Part shown: positions 34,314-43,388 of the stretch, piece after piece
Layout of the letters: each line of letters begins with the position of its first letter
Numbering within the stretch: the stretch's first letter is position 1
NCBI GenBank assembly: GCA_964563975.1
Contig: CAZLZJ010000006.1
Span: 1 to 64,000, forward strand
Origin: JAAYJR01 sp964563975
GTDB lineage: Bacteria > Bacteroidota > Bacteroidia > Bacteroidales > Prolixibacteraceae
Length of the DNA: 64,000 bases
Direction of reading: 5' to 3'
The notes under the pieces: model-generated
Databases searched by the model: none
What the model was told of the DNA's origin: nothing
The model's input: only the letters and a program-made list of their open reading frames with translations
Program-made: the position numbers and the translations under genes

Positions 34314-36155
34314 ATGGCTCTACTTTCAAAAATCGATATCTCGATAAATCAAAAGCCATTTAAAAGCTTCCGGCAAGTATCAATTAGTCAGAATCTCTAT
34401 GGAACCGACAGATTTGAGATCAGATGCCGTTATGATGCAATGGAAGAGATTGATGGCTTCCTGATAGAAAAATCAAAAAATTTTCTTGGTCTGCCTATTG
34501 TTATTCAAACTAAGTTTTTAATAAGCAGTGATGAAAAAGATGGCATTAATTTCCGGGGTTATGTTACGGAAATTCAAAGTTTAAGAAGCGGAATATCTGA
34601 TTATGACGAGGTTGTTATTTCAGGAGGCAGTTCAGAAATTGCATTAGACAGAAAACCAACAAATCGGGCATTTATTGACAATACCCTTGAAGAAATTGTA
34701 AAGGAGGTTCTTAAAAAGTATCAGCTGAAATCTAAAATTTCTCCCAGGAACAAGGAGAGATTTCCATATATTGTACAGTTTGAAGAGAGCGATCTTGAAT
34801 TTCTGAAACGCCTGTCGATCCGTTATGGAGAATGGTGCTATTATAACGGGCAGGACTTTATTTTCGGAGAGATACCGGCAGGACAAAAGTCGGAAACCCT
34901 GACTTTGGGGTCTAATCTGAAAAACCTGAAATATAAACTCAGGGCAAATCCCGTAAAATTCAGCCTTTTCACCTTCGATCCGATGAAGTCTGATGTTTAC
35001 AGATACAATTCGGGTAGCAGCAAAATTGAAAGTAATCTGAATATGTATGGCAAGCATGCATTAAAAATGTCAAAAACACTATATACCGAAGAGGGACGGG
35101 ATTATTATGAGCATATCAATGTTAAAGAGACAGATTATAAAAAAGGGCTGGACATTGTGGGCGAAACTATTGAGTCGGTTGATGCAGTGAAACTGAACGA
35201 TATCTCCGGAATCTCTTTCAACGGGTTTCTTAATGCAGGCACAGAGGTAAAAATTGATTGTAACAAACAGGATGAAAAAGGTAAAGTGGACTATGGAAAG
35301 TATATAATTACCGCTGTTAACCATAAAATGGATGCCACTCTGAATTACCAAAACAGCTTCACGGCAATTCCAGCCGAAACGTCAATACCTGAAAATACCA
35401 ATCCATACTTAGTCAGAATATCTTCAAATCAAATTGGTGTGGTGGAAGATAACAAAGATCCGGAAAAATTGGGAAGAGTCAAAATAAGTTTCCGGTGGAT
35501 GGAAGGGCAGCAAATAACTCCCTGGATCAGGATTGCAACACCATATACCCATAAGGAAGCGGGTTTCTTTTTTATCCCGGAAAAAAACTCCAGGGTTTTA
35601 GTAGGCTTCGAAGACGGGGATGTTGAAAAACCTTATATCCTCGGTACTTTATTCGATAAAGATGCAAGCCCTGATCCTTCCTGGGCAGGAAATAGAAATG
35701 AGAGCAGTGCCAAAATGCATGCAATACGCACCGCCATGGGAAATACCATTGAGTTTGAGGATTCAGACGGAGGAGAAAAAATCACTATATTCAGCAGCGG
35801 GGATAAAAACAGGATCACCCTTGACAGCTCTAAAAATACACTTACCATCCATACCGAAGGAACATTAAATATCAATGCCTCAAAAATTAATATAAAAGCA
35901 GAGAAAGAGTTCAATCTGAATTGTGAAAAATCTCAGGTATCTGTGACAAACGATATGGAGACCACTGTAGGCAATGATGCTTCCGTAGCCATTGCCGGAG
36001 ACAACCGGGTCAATGTAACAGGTAATGTTAAAGTTGAAGGTGTTGATATAGAAATATCTGCTTTAACATCTCTCAAATCATCCGCAAAGCTATCTGCAGA
36101 ATTGAGTGCAGGCGGAAATACTGTAATCAAAGGAGGTTTGGTACAAATAAATTAA
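34314..36155 (+). CDS. tssI: T6SS spike protein TssI (VgrG)
   Basis: VgrG trimers cap the Hcp tube. The 613-residue protein has the gp27-like N-terminal part (about 1-360, with EFLKRLSIRYGEWCYYNGQDF), a gp5-like OB domain (about 360-460, with GRVKISFRWMEGQ, WIRIATPYTHK and GFEDGDVEKPYILGTLF), and a beta-helix spike (about 470-613) rich in short repeats. The protein ends after the spike at VQIN, so there is no C-terminal toxin extension. It is followed by PAAR after 18 nt. Confidence 0.95.
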   Translation: MALLSKIDISINQKPFKSFRQVSISQNLYGTDRFEIRCRYDAMEEIDGFLIEKSKNFLGLPIVIQTKFLISSDEKDGINFRGYVTEIQSLRSGISDYDEVVISGGSSEIALDRKPTNRAFIDNTLEEIVKEVLKKYQLKSKISPRNKERFPYIVQFEESDLEFLKRLSIRYGEWCYYNGQDFIFGEIPAGQKSETLTLGSNLKNLKYKLRANPVKFSLFTFDPMKSDVYRYNSGSSKIESNLNMYGKHALKMSKTLYTEEGRDYYEHINVKETDYKKGLDIVGETIESVDAVKLNDISGISFNGFLNAGTEVKIDCNKQDEKGKVDYGKYIITAVNHKMDATLNYQNSFTAIPAETSIPENTNPYLVRISSNQIGVVEDNKDPEKLGRVKISFRWMEGQQITPWIRIATPYTHKEAGFFFIPEKNSRVLVGFEDGDVEKPYILGTLFDKDASPDPSWAGNRNESSAKMHAIRTAMGNTIEFEDSDGGEKITIFSSGDKNRITLDSSKNTLTIHTEGTLNINASKINIKAEKEFNLNCEKSQVSVTNDMETTVGNDASVAIAGDNRVNVTGNVKVEGVDIEISALTSLKSSAKLSAELSAGGNTVIKGGLVQIN

Positions 36156-36173
36156 ATATTTTTTATAAAACAA

Positions 36174-36482
36174 ATGCCACCAGCAGCAAGAATTAATGAT
36201 ATGCAAGTCTGCCCGATGCAAACACCGGGAGTTCCTCCCATACCCCATGTCGGGGGACCTATTTTACCTCCGGGATGCCCCACTGTTTTAATAGGAGGAA
36301 TGCCTGCAGCACGTGTCAGCGATACTGCCTTTTGCACAGCCCCCCCGGCAATGGTCAACACCATAGCAACAGGTTCTGCAACAGTTACAATAGGAGGAAT
36401 GCCTGCAGCAAGAGCAGGTGATCTTACAGCTCATGGAGGAACAATTGTGGGAGGTTGCCCTACGGTGATGATCGGAGGATAA
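36174..36482 (+). CDS. PAAR-domain spike tip protein
   Basis: PAAR proteins sharpen the VgrG spike with a zinc-capped cone. The 102-residue protein is essentially a lone PAAR domain: PPAARINDMQVCP, PHVGGPILPPG, GGMPAARVSD, GGMPAARAGD and GCPTVMIGG, with His in PHVGG and TAHGG among the likely metal ligands. It lacks any fused effector. A 22-nt perfect direct repeat (36290-36311 and 36389-36410), 33 codons apart, encodes the two GGMPAA loops. Confidence 0.93.
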   Translation: MPPAARINDMQVCPMQTPGVPPIPHVGGPILPPGCPTVLIGGMPAARVSDTAFCTAPPAMVNTIATGSATVTIGGMPAARAGDLTAHGGTIVGGCPTVMIGG

Positions 36483-36601
36483 TTATTAAACTTTATAAAA
36501 CCGCTCTAACTGTCTTGCTTTTTTTCATTTTGAAAAATATCCTTTGTTTTAGGAATTTACCGGATTCTTTTATATTTTTATATCAAAAATACTCCCTGTA
36601 A

Positions 36602-37459
36602 ATGAGCGGAACAAGTTTGGCATTAAAAATAGGCAGTTTAGTCTTAGGATTGGGAACATTTTATATAATGTTCAAAAAGGTAAAAGGACTTAAAAGGTAT
36701 GGATTGGCGGGCCTTTTTTATATTCTCCTGACATCACTGATTATAGCCTTATCAACACTGCTGTTGCTTATGAAACCCAAGGTAGATGAGCTGACTGCTC
36801 TTATTCCTGCACAACTGGTTATAATTACTTTCGGCATAATACATGTTATTGCAGCAAAATATTTACTGCCGTGGTATGCTGAAAAAAGTTTCAATATGCA
36901 ACTGGTTTTTATGATTTGTATTCTCCTGTTCAGTTATTTTTTCTTTAACCTCTCTTTCACCTTTTTTGTTGAACCGGCTGTTGCCCTTGTATGGTACCTT
37001 TCATTACTCTGGTTTCTTGTTCCCCCTTTCTTAAACCAAACAGCCTTAAAACTACTTGAAATTCCTCCCAAAAAGTATAAAACATGGGAGTACCCGCTTA
37101 ATGTACGTATTAATGATCCCACGGATGAAGAGATGGAAAATCCTGTTGTCATCAGTTTTGTTTTTAAGAAACACCCTGAAGCATCTGAAAAAACTACATT
37201 CAGAGCCAAAGCTCCCTTGGCGATGCCCTTAGGAAGGCTGTTCTATTTTTTTATTGATGATTACAACAGCAGGCACCCCGAAGGACCGGTAACATTTACC
37301 GGAGAAAATAATAATCCTGATCAGTGGGTCTTTTTTAAGATCGACAGCAAATTGTTAAAATTAAAAACAGCCCTTGATCCCGAAGCTACAATCCTAAAAT
37401 GTAAGATAAAGGAGAATGATATTATAGAATGTGAGAGAATATTAAAGACAGAGATATGA
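36602..37459 (+). CDS. tssN: T6SS membrane protein TssN
   Basis: TssN is an inner-membrane component found only in the Bacteroidota subtype iii system, part of the complex that replaces TssJLM. The 285-residue protein has about five membrane segments in its first half (starting near residues 8-25, 35-57, 65-85, 100-118 and 120-140). A soluble C-terminal domain (about 160-285) begins KTWEYPLNVRINDPTDEEM. The call rests on topology, length and position after PAAR and before tssO, with which it overlaps by 4 nt. It is preceded by 119 nt with no clear promoter. Confidence 0.75.
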   Translation: MSGTSLALKIGSLVLGLGTFYIMFKKVKGLKRYGLAGLFYILLTSLIIALSTLLLLMKPKVDELTALIPAQLVIITFGIIHVIAAKYLLPWYAEKSFNMQLVFMICILLFSYFFFNLSFTFFVEPAVALVWYLSLLWFLVPPFLNQTALKLLEIPPKKYKTWEYPLNVRINDPTDEEMENPVVISFVFKKHPEASEKTTFRAKAPLAMPLGRLFYFFIDDYNSRHPEGPVTFTGENNNPDQWVFFKIDSKLLKLKTALDPEATILKCKIKENDIIECERILKTEI

Positions 37460-38115
37460 AACCACTTAATAAAAAAGAGAGAAACAAGGCAATCTTAAAA
37501 GTTACGGGACTATTTCTGATAACATTTATTATTGCGATTTTGGTTGGTTTTACCACTATGAACACAGCTACCCTTTCTGATAAAAAATCAAATACAGAGC
37601 TTAAAAAATTAAAAGATAATCTGAAGTTTCAGGAGGAAATATTTGGCCCTAATGTAAACCAGGCAACCGGCTTACTTACTAAATTGCCAAAATACAAGGA
37701 AGAAGGTGAAAATAAAGAGGTCTTAAACCAGGATATTGCCGCACTGCTCAGCAAAACAAAAAATGAAATTGCACCGGAAGAGACATGGGAAACAACCATG
37801 TATAAAGATGTTATACAATCTTTGTCAAATCTTCAGCTGGCATACAACGATCAGATCAGCCTGTTGGAAGACCTCGGGCAATCAGGTGAAGTAAGTAAAA
37901 AGCTTCAGGAGTGTATGGCTGAAAAAAACCAATTACAAAACCAGCTTAACATGATCCAGGCATCCGGAGGCGGCGGAGGTGGAGGCGGCGGCGGAAGTAA
38001 CGCTGCAGTAGCGCAGCTTGAAAAAGACCTTAAAGATACACAGCAAAAGCTACGGCAGTGTAACCTTGAAAACAGGGCTCTTAAGCAGGAAGTAGAAAAA
38101 ATGAGAAGCCGTTAA
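37456..38115 (+). CDS. tssO: T6SS membrane protein TssO
   Basis: TssO is a second subtype iii envelope component. The 219-residue protein has one N-terminal membrane span (about 15-35), a helical periplasmic part, then a run of ten glycines (residues 171-180, DNA 37966-37995) and a C-terminal coiled coil (about 184-219, LEKDLKDTQQKLRQCNLENR). The ATG overlaps the tssN stop. The identification comes from its topology and pairing with tssN. The glycine tract is GC-rich in an AT-rich gene and may vary between strains. Confidence 0.7.
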   Translation: MKPLNKKERNKAILKVTGLFLITFIIAILVGFTTMNTATLSDKKSNTELKKLKDNLKFQEEIFGPNVNQATGLLTKLPKYKEEGENKEVLNQDIAALLSKTKNEIAPEETWETTMYKDVIQSLSNLQLAYNDQISLLEDLGQSGEVSKKLQECMAEKNQLQNQLNMIQASGGGGGGGGGGSNAAVAQLEKDLKDTQQKLRQCNLENRALKQEVEKMRSR

Positions 38116-38135
38116 AAATATTAACTCAACATCAT

Positions 38136-41003
38136 TTAATTCAATTTTCCAAATGGATCGGTTTTGACAATCAATGCTTTCCGGTTGTTGCCTATTTTTT
38201 GTTCTCCCGATATCAGATAACCGCCGTCGGTTGTCTGCAACAGGTCATTTACAAACTGATCGCCGGGAAGAGTGATATCCTCATATTTTACTAATATATC
38301 ACCTGTCTTATCGATCCAGAAAAGGGCAATATCATAATCAAGCCCATTAAACCTGTGACTGGCAATTAAGTAGCCATCAGGGATCCTGATCATAACCGGC
38401 TTATATTTCACTATTTCCTCCTTTTTAATTAAACAGGGTAATAAAGTGGCACAATCAGTCGGTCCGCCACCGGCATCTATCAAAATAAAGCTTATTTCAA
38501 AATTATCCCGGTTCTCTTCGCTCTCCTTAGCCCGTAAAATCGCATAGCCGCCCTGATAAGACTCCTTAATGTTGCAACCGATAACATTAGTATTCGACCT
38601 GATTACATGCATTTCACCATGACCCTTGCGATCAATCTTTCCGAAAAGCATCATTTTAGGCAATTTATCATTTTCCTGGTAATAGCCGGTCAAAGCAAAT
38701 CCGCCATCCATTATTGGTACCAGGTCAGTGGCAAGCTTTGTGCCTACATATTTAAAAGTACGGTCTGTCAGCGTTATTATTCTTCCCGAATTATCGGTCT
38801 TCTGAAATAAGATATCTATTGGATACCTGTCGTTCAACGTATTGGCAACCACTCCAACTTCATTTGTTTTGCTGAATGCCAACATGGGAAATGCATAATC
38901 AACGGAATATTTTTTATTCAATTCAAAAAGGACCCTGTTGCCGGTTTTCAATCCGGAATTTATACTTTGCACCAAAAGCTTACCCGATTCATCTATCCCG
39001 CTCATCATCAGATCATTTTTATTTTCCAATCCGGTTATTGCATAAATATCACCATCCAGCTTTTTTTGATCCATAATTTTACCCCTGCTGTCTATTTTTA
39101 TAACGGACGATCCTGAACCTTTTGATTTTAAAGCAGCAATATATTCATTGCCGGAAGATTCAGCCAATGAGTAAGCACCAATATAGTCTCCTTTTATTTC
39201 ATCTGATCTGACAAATGTGCTATAGCTGCTCTTTAACAGGATCTCCTTTGAAGTCTTATTAACTTTGCCTGTCTTTGAGTTTATTGCTTCAAGTGTAACA
39301 ATATATTTACCGGGAGCAGTATAACTATGACTCGGAGAAAAATCGGACGATTCATTTCTGTCGGAATCCAAATCGCCAAAATCCCATTTATATATATCTG
39401 CATTTTTGGAAATATTTTTAAAATCAGCCTTTACAGGTACAAAATCGCTGTTAAGCACCAATTCGAATCCTGCCTCCGGAGGTGCAATAACAGTTTCCTT
39501 TGCAGGAACTTCCGCCGGTTTAACGGGAGGCTCTTCAAGAGGTTCTTCAGGTTTTGTCTCAGTAGTTTTCTCTACAGGACTTTCAGAGGGCTGCGAAGAT
39601 CCCCTTATCACTACTACGTCAGTTGCAGTGCTCTTTACACTAAAGCCCCCGGCAGAAACAGTCAGAGAGACTGTGTAGTTGCCTTGCTGCCTGTAGGTGT
39701 GAACCGGATTTTCCTTGTTGGAACTATTTTCATCTCCCGATTCGGGGTCGCCAAAATCCCACAAATACTCCTCCGCATTAACCGAACTATTCTGAAAAAT
39801 AACCGTAGCAGGGCCTAAAACATTATTATTTTGGATACTGAACTTTGCTTCAGGAGGCTTAGGCAACTCTGCAACCGTAATGGTCTCAGAATATTTATCA
39901 GCTTTTTTATTACTGCCGCTCCAGGCAGAAAGTTCAACTTTATAACTCCCGGGCATAGAAAAAATGTGCGCCGGGTCCCGCTCTTCCGATCTGTTTTTAT
40001 TTCCTGAACCCGGATCACCAAAATTCCATTCGTATCGATCAGCATTTTCCGATGTATTCTTAAAAACCACGGTAGCCGGTGCCGCTTCGGTCGACATAGT
40101 ATATATAAAAGCTGCCCTGGCAGTTGCAACCTGACCCACTGTAACCTCCCTGACTATAGTATCAGAAAGGCCGCTAAAATTGTTCCTTACAATCAACTGT
40201 GCCTGATATACCCCTTCTGATTTATATTTATGAGTAGCATGTTCTTTATCAGACCTGTTATTTTTTCCGGATCCGGGATCCCCAAAATTCCAGCTGTATT
40301 TATCCGCATTAACCGATTTATTAATAAAGCTGACCTTTGATTTCGGCATTTGGTTATTCCCTTCAATAATAAAATCAGCAACAACCGGATCGTATGTTTT
40401 TATTTCAATACTTTGATAATAGGTATTTTCAAGATTAAGCTGGGTATTTCTGGCAACTAACGATATAGAGTATATTCCCCCTTTTTGATATATATGTTTC
40501 GGGTCTTTTTCAAAAGAAACATTTCCGGCTCCGGATGAAGGATCACCAAAGTCCCATCTAAATTCATTGGCAAATGTCGATTTATTTGAAAAAACCACTT
40601 CACTTGGCGCATACCCGTTATTACCCGTAGATGTAATCTGAAAGACAGCCTGTGGTTCATTCTCTTTATAAGCAAAAACATCAACTTTAACACTGTTGAT
40701 ATCTCCTTCAAACTCATCTTTAAAATACCACACTATTGCCTTTTCTTTCCCGGGACCTATTTGTGTTCCTATATCACCGTAAGCAGAAGAGATCTTGATC
40801 TGCCTGCCATCGGATGTAACTAACAGGATGACACTAAATGATTTAGCTCCTGATGTTTCAACAATATCGTATGTAATTATTAACTTCTCTCCTTCTGAAA
40901 CGGTTTTAGAAACATTTACAGCATAATTTTCCTGAGACTTTAAATTTATTCCTGCTATTGACAAAAACAGGCAAACGATAAAAAATTTAACTTGAGTCTT
41001 CAT
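38136..41003 (-). CDS. Secreted five-PKD-repeat protein of the T6SS locus
   Basis: ATG 41003 is preferred: it puts the signal peptide MKTQVKFFIVCLFLSIAGI at the N-terminus, while the longer frame to 41060 overlaps tssF. The protein has 955 residues. Five PKD repeats lie between about residues 115 and 575, each with an FGD core such as WDFGDPSSG, WNFGDPGSG or WDFGDLDSD. A Pro/Glu-rich hinge separates repeats four and five. The C-terminal 350 residues look like beta-propeller blades (TTDGGYLISGEQ). It is the last gene of the tssG-K-E-F operon and probably sits in the periplasm or at the outer membrane. It may fill the place of TssR or TssP; this is inference. Confidence 0.75.
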   Translation of the reverse strand: MKTQVKFFIVCLFLSIAGINLKSQENYAVNVSKTVSEGEKLIITYDIVETSGAKSFSVILLVTSDGRQIKISSAYGDIGTQIGPGKEKAIVWYFKDEFEGDINSVKVDVFAYKENEPQAVFQITSTGNNGYAPSEVVFSNKSTFANEFRWDFGDPSSGAGNVSFEKDPKHIYQKGGIYSISLVARNTQLNLENTYYQSIEIKTYDPVVADFIIEGNNQMPKSKVSFINKSVNADKYSWNFGDPGSGKNNRSDKEHATHKYKSEGVYQAQLIVRNNFSGLSDTIVREVTVGQVATARAAFIYTMSTEAAPATVVFKNTSENADRYEWNFGDPGSGNKNRSEERDPAHIFSMPGSYKVELSAWSGSNKKADKYSETITVAELPKPPEAKFSIQNNNVLGPATVIFQNSSVNAEEYLWDFGDPESGDENSSNKENPVHTYRQQGNYTVSLTVSAGGFSVKSTATDVVVIRGSSQPSESPVEKTTETKPEEPLEEPPVKPAEVPAKETVIAPPEAGFELVLNSDFVPVKADFKNISKNADIYKWDFGDLDSDRNESSDFSPSHSYTAPGKYIVTLEAINSKTGKVNKTSKEILLKSSYSTFVRSDEIKGDYIGAYSLAESSGNEYIAALKSKGSGSSVIKIDSRGKIMDQKKLDGDIYAITGLENKNDLMMSGIDESGKLLVQSINSGLKTGNRVLFELNKKYSVDYAFPMLAFSKTNEVGVVANTLNDRYPIDILFQKTDNSGRIITLTDRTFKYVGTKLATDLVPIMDGGFALTGYYQENDKLPKMMLFGKIDRKGHGEMHVIRSNTNVIGCNIKESYQGGYAILRAKESEENRDNFEISFILIDAGGGPTDCATLLPCLIKKEEIVKYKPVMIRIPDGYLIASHRFNGLDYDIALFWIDKTGDILVKYEDITLPGDQFVNDLLQTTDGGYLISGEQKIGNNRKALIVKTDPFGKLN

Positions 41004-41049
41004 TGCTATTATTTTAAATTTGAGGATTATCACCCGCCAACCTGAAAAT

Positions 41050-42915
41050 TCAGGAGACAATAACTCTATAAGGCAACAGGTTGATCGACTCTCTTTTCAG
41101 GCTCAGCTTTAAGCTTTCAGTTTTTTGATATACTTCATCGGGTGTCAATCCATTTTTATCTTTTAAAAAGATATAAATATCGATAGTGCGAATTATACCT
41201 TTCCCGGCCTGGGGGGCTCTGCTCACTCCTTTTTTAACCTCAACCCCTGAAATAACATTTCCGAATAGTTCATAGCACAACGCTTTTATATCTTCTGCAG
41301 TCACCACCCTTCCTCCTGAAAGTAAAGATCTTCTCAATGCATTCAGCTTATCTTCGCCGGAAAGTTTTTGCTTTCCGCCTATTGTCGGGGTCATCAACAC
41401 AACAGACCTGTCCATTATATCAACTCCTCTGTAAACCGACAATGCCGACCCCGGCCTGATATTATTAGCCAGTTCCCCTGCAACAGACCAGTACTGAATA
41501 TTAATCTTGTCATATTCAATATCCGATTCAAGTATGAGATATGAGTTAAGGCCATGCCCTGCCCCTGAATCATCAATTCTTTGCTGCAGCCGTGCAAGAA
41601 TCTGGTCAAGTTGTTTTAATTCATAAGAGATAAGGTCTGTACCCCTTATTGCAAATGCAGCAGCTTCATCCCTTACCAGGCCCATAAGACTTTTAACAGA
41701 TTCCCTTGCATCCCGCGAATCAAATCTGGCAATACCCCCCTGCCGCACAAGATAAGAGTTCTCGCTCTCTTTATCGGTCGATGAGCGGGGCCTGTAAACA
41801 GTATCCCTGCTGTCTGCCACCCTCCGGACATCAAAAAAAAGATCATCCGTATACAAAGGTATAACATTTGAACCTTTAACCACCGAGTGGGTATATTCAT
41901 TCAGTTCCCTGTTAACTAACGGAAAACAATTCAATGTTACCATCAGATCACTTATATCGGAAAACTGAAATGGCTGACCGAGATCAATTTCTATCCATAA
42001 AATCTCTTTATTGAAAATATCAGGCCTCTTTTCATAAAAGTATTGCTGTAAAGGGCTTATACCAACAAAATCATTGACAAAATCTTTAAGTTGATAGTTG
42101 CCGTCAGCAAGGGTCATGAATCTCTTTTTGTAAATATCATTTATTAAATCAGACGACCTGTATGATATGTCACTCTCTTGTCTCAAAAGTTCCTCAAAAG
42201 GATTTCCATTCCCGTTAGCACCGGTACCGGTTTTATTTTCAAATTTCACCGGTTTCCCGTTAATCGTAAATTTTGCACCATGTAAAGCATTGTAAAAACG
42301 ATCTGCAGCCTGAATATTTAAAAATGAAAAAAAGAGGGCAAGTCCGTCAAGCAGGCCAATCAACGGATTTACCGCAATACCGGCATATAGCACGGAATTA
42401 CTGCGGGGAATAGTATTTGGTGCTTCGGCAATAACTTCCCGCAGCCTTCCGTTTATTTCATATAAAAGTTTTCCTGCTATCAGATACTTCACCTCACTGT
42501 CTATTAACACAACTTTTGATGTAGGCGTGAAATAGATATTTTTTTTATCACTTACCCCTTCCCCTCCCCTTTCTGTATCAACCTCTTTATCAAAATAAAA
42601 CTGGTACATCTCATTAATTTCAGCACGCGGCTGAGCAGGTTTTGCACTGCAAACCGCATGAGCAGGAAAGTGGGTAAAAGCACTTTGTGAAAAAAGCAAT
42701 TCAAGCATTTTTTCAACCACTCTGGCATCGGCATTGTTTATCTCTTCCGAAATTGCATGAAGCTCTTCTGCCAGAGCTCCAATTATCAACCCCAGCACCG
42801 GGTCAAAGGAATTAATATCCTGAATATCACGATAACCCCATATCCTTGATGCATTACGGATCATCCTGGTCTTTATCGATTCAACTGTTTCAATTGCCAT
42901 CTTAACAATTTTCAA
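41050..42915 (-). CDS. tssF: T6SS baseplate subunit TssF
   Basis: TssF forms the baseplate wedge with TssG and TssE. The 621-residue protein matches the Bacteroidota TssF length and pattern: SRIWGYRDIQDINSFDPV with the following LIIGALAEELHAISEEINNA at the N-terminus and SQSAFTHFPAHAVCSAKP after it. A region with LLSGGRVVTAEDIKALCYELFG lies near the C-terminus. ATG 42915 is used; a second ATG five codons later is possible. It lies 27 nt after tssE. Confidence 0.87.
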   Translation of the reverse strand: MKIVKMAIETVESIKTRMIRNASRIWGYRDIQDINSFDPVLGLIIGALAEELHAISEEINNADARVVEKMLELLFSQSAFTHFPAHAVCSAKPAQPRAEINEMYQFYFDKEVDTERGGEGVSDKKNIYFTPTSKVVLIDSEVKYLIAGKLLYEINGRLREVIAEAPNTIPRSNSVLYAGIAVNPLIGLLDGLALFFSFLNIQAADRFYNALHGAKFTINGKPVKFENKTGTGANGNGNPFEELLRQESDISYRSSDLINDIYKKRFMTLADGNYQLKDFVNDFVGISPLQQYFYEKRPDIFNKEILWIEIDLGQPFQFSDISDLMVTLNCFPLVNRELNEYTHSVVKGSNVIPLYTDDLFFDVRRVADSRDTVYRPRSSTDKESENSYLVRQGGIARFDSRDARESVKSLMGLVRDEAAAFAIRGTDLISYELKQLDQILARLQQRIDDSGAGHGLNSYLILESDIEYDKINIQYWSVAGELANNIRPGSALSVYRGVDIMDRSVVLMTPTIGGKQKLSGEDKLNALRRSLLSGGRVVTAEDIKALCYELFGNVISGVEVKKGVSRAPQAGKGIIRTIDIYIFLKDKNGLTPDEVYQKTESLKLSLKRESINLLPYRVIVS

Positions 42916-42942
42916 ATTACAAATTTATCTCAGCCCGGTACC

Positions 42943-43374
42943 TCAGTAATAAGAAAGAGGACCAATAAAAAAGGCCTCACTGTGTCTGAACTGTTCATTT
43001 GTCTTATCAACAACACCTGTAATCACCATCCTGATCTGAGTTTTCACTCTTCTTTTTCTTACTTTGCCGGTAAATTCCACCTGGTCAATCTGCAAACTTA
43101 TCTTAACATCATTAAGTCTCTTCTCATTATTTCTGATTGAGTCTAAAAGTGATTTTTCCAGCTCACTCTTTAAATAGTGAGTATTATAAATATTCTCAAA
43201 GTCATAGTTGGAAATTTCAGTACCAAAAGAGGGGTCATGTTTAACCTCATTATAGGAGGTAATAATTATTAAATGGATCATATTATGAATTGACCGCATC
43301 AAATCAACCTTAGGCAAATCCTTTTTATTCATGATCTCTTTCAACCTCAAAGGAATATCTAAATAATCGGCCAT
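42943..43374 (-). CDS. tssE: T6SS baseplate subunit TssE (gp25-like)
   Basis: TssE is the gp25-type lysozyme-like baseplate protein that nucleates the sheath. The 143-residue protein has MADYLDIPLRLKEIM at the start, the gp25 core with SYNEVKHDPSFGTEISNYDFEN and a C-terminal segment RRVKTQIRMVITGVVDK. The usual EPR motif is not apparent in the core, which may be a property of the divergent family. It is flanked by tssK (14 nt upstream) and tssF. Confidence 0.82.
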   Translation of the reverse strand: MADYLDIPLRLKEIMNKKDLPKVDLMRSIHNMIHLIIITSYNEVKHDPSFGTEISNYDFENIYNTHYLKSELEKSLLDSIRNNEKRLNDVKISLQIDQVEFTGKVRKRRVKTQIRMVITGVVDKTNEQFRHSEAFFIGPLSYY

Positions 43375-43388
43375 AATGATACTACTTT

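Noticed and set aside
39460..39480. TTCGAATCCTGCC resembling a tRNA T arm
   Set aside because: It lies inside the PKD-repeat gene and no cloverleaf can be drawn around it.
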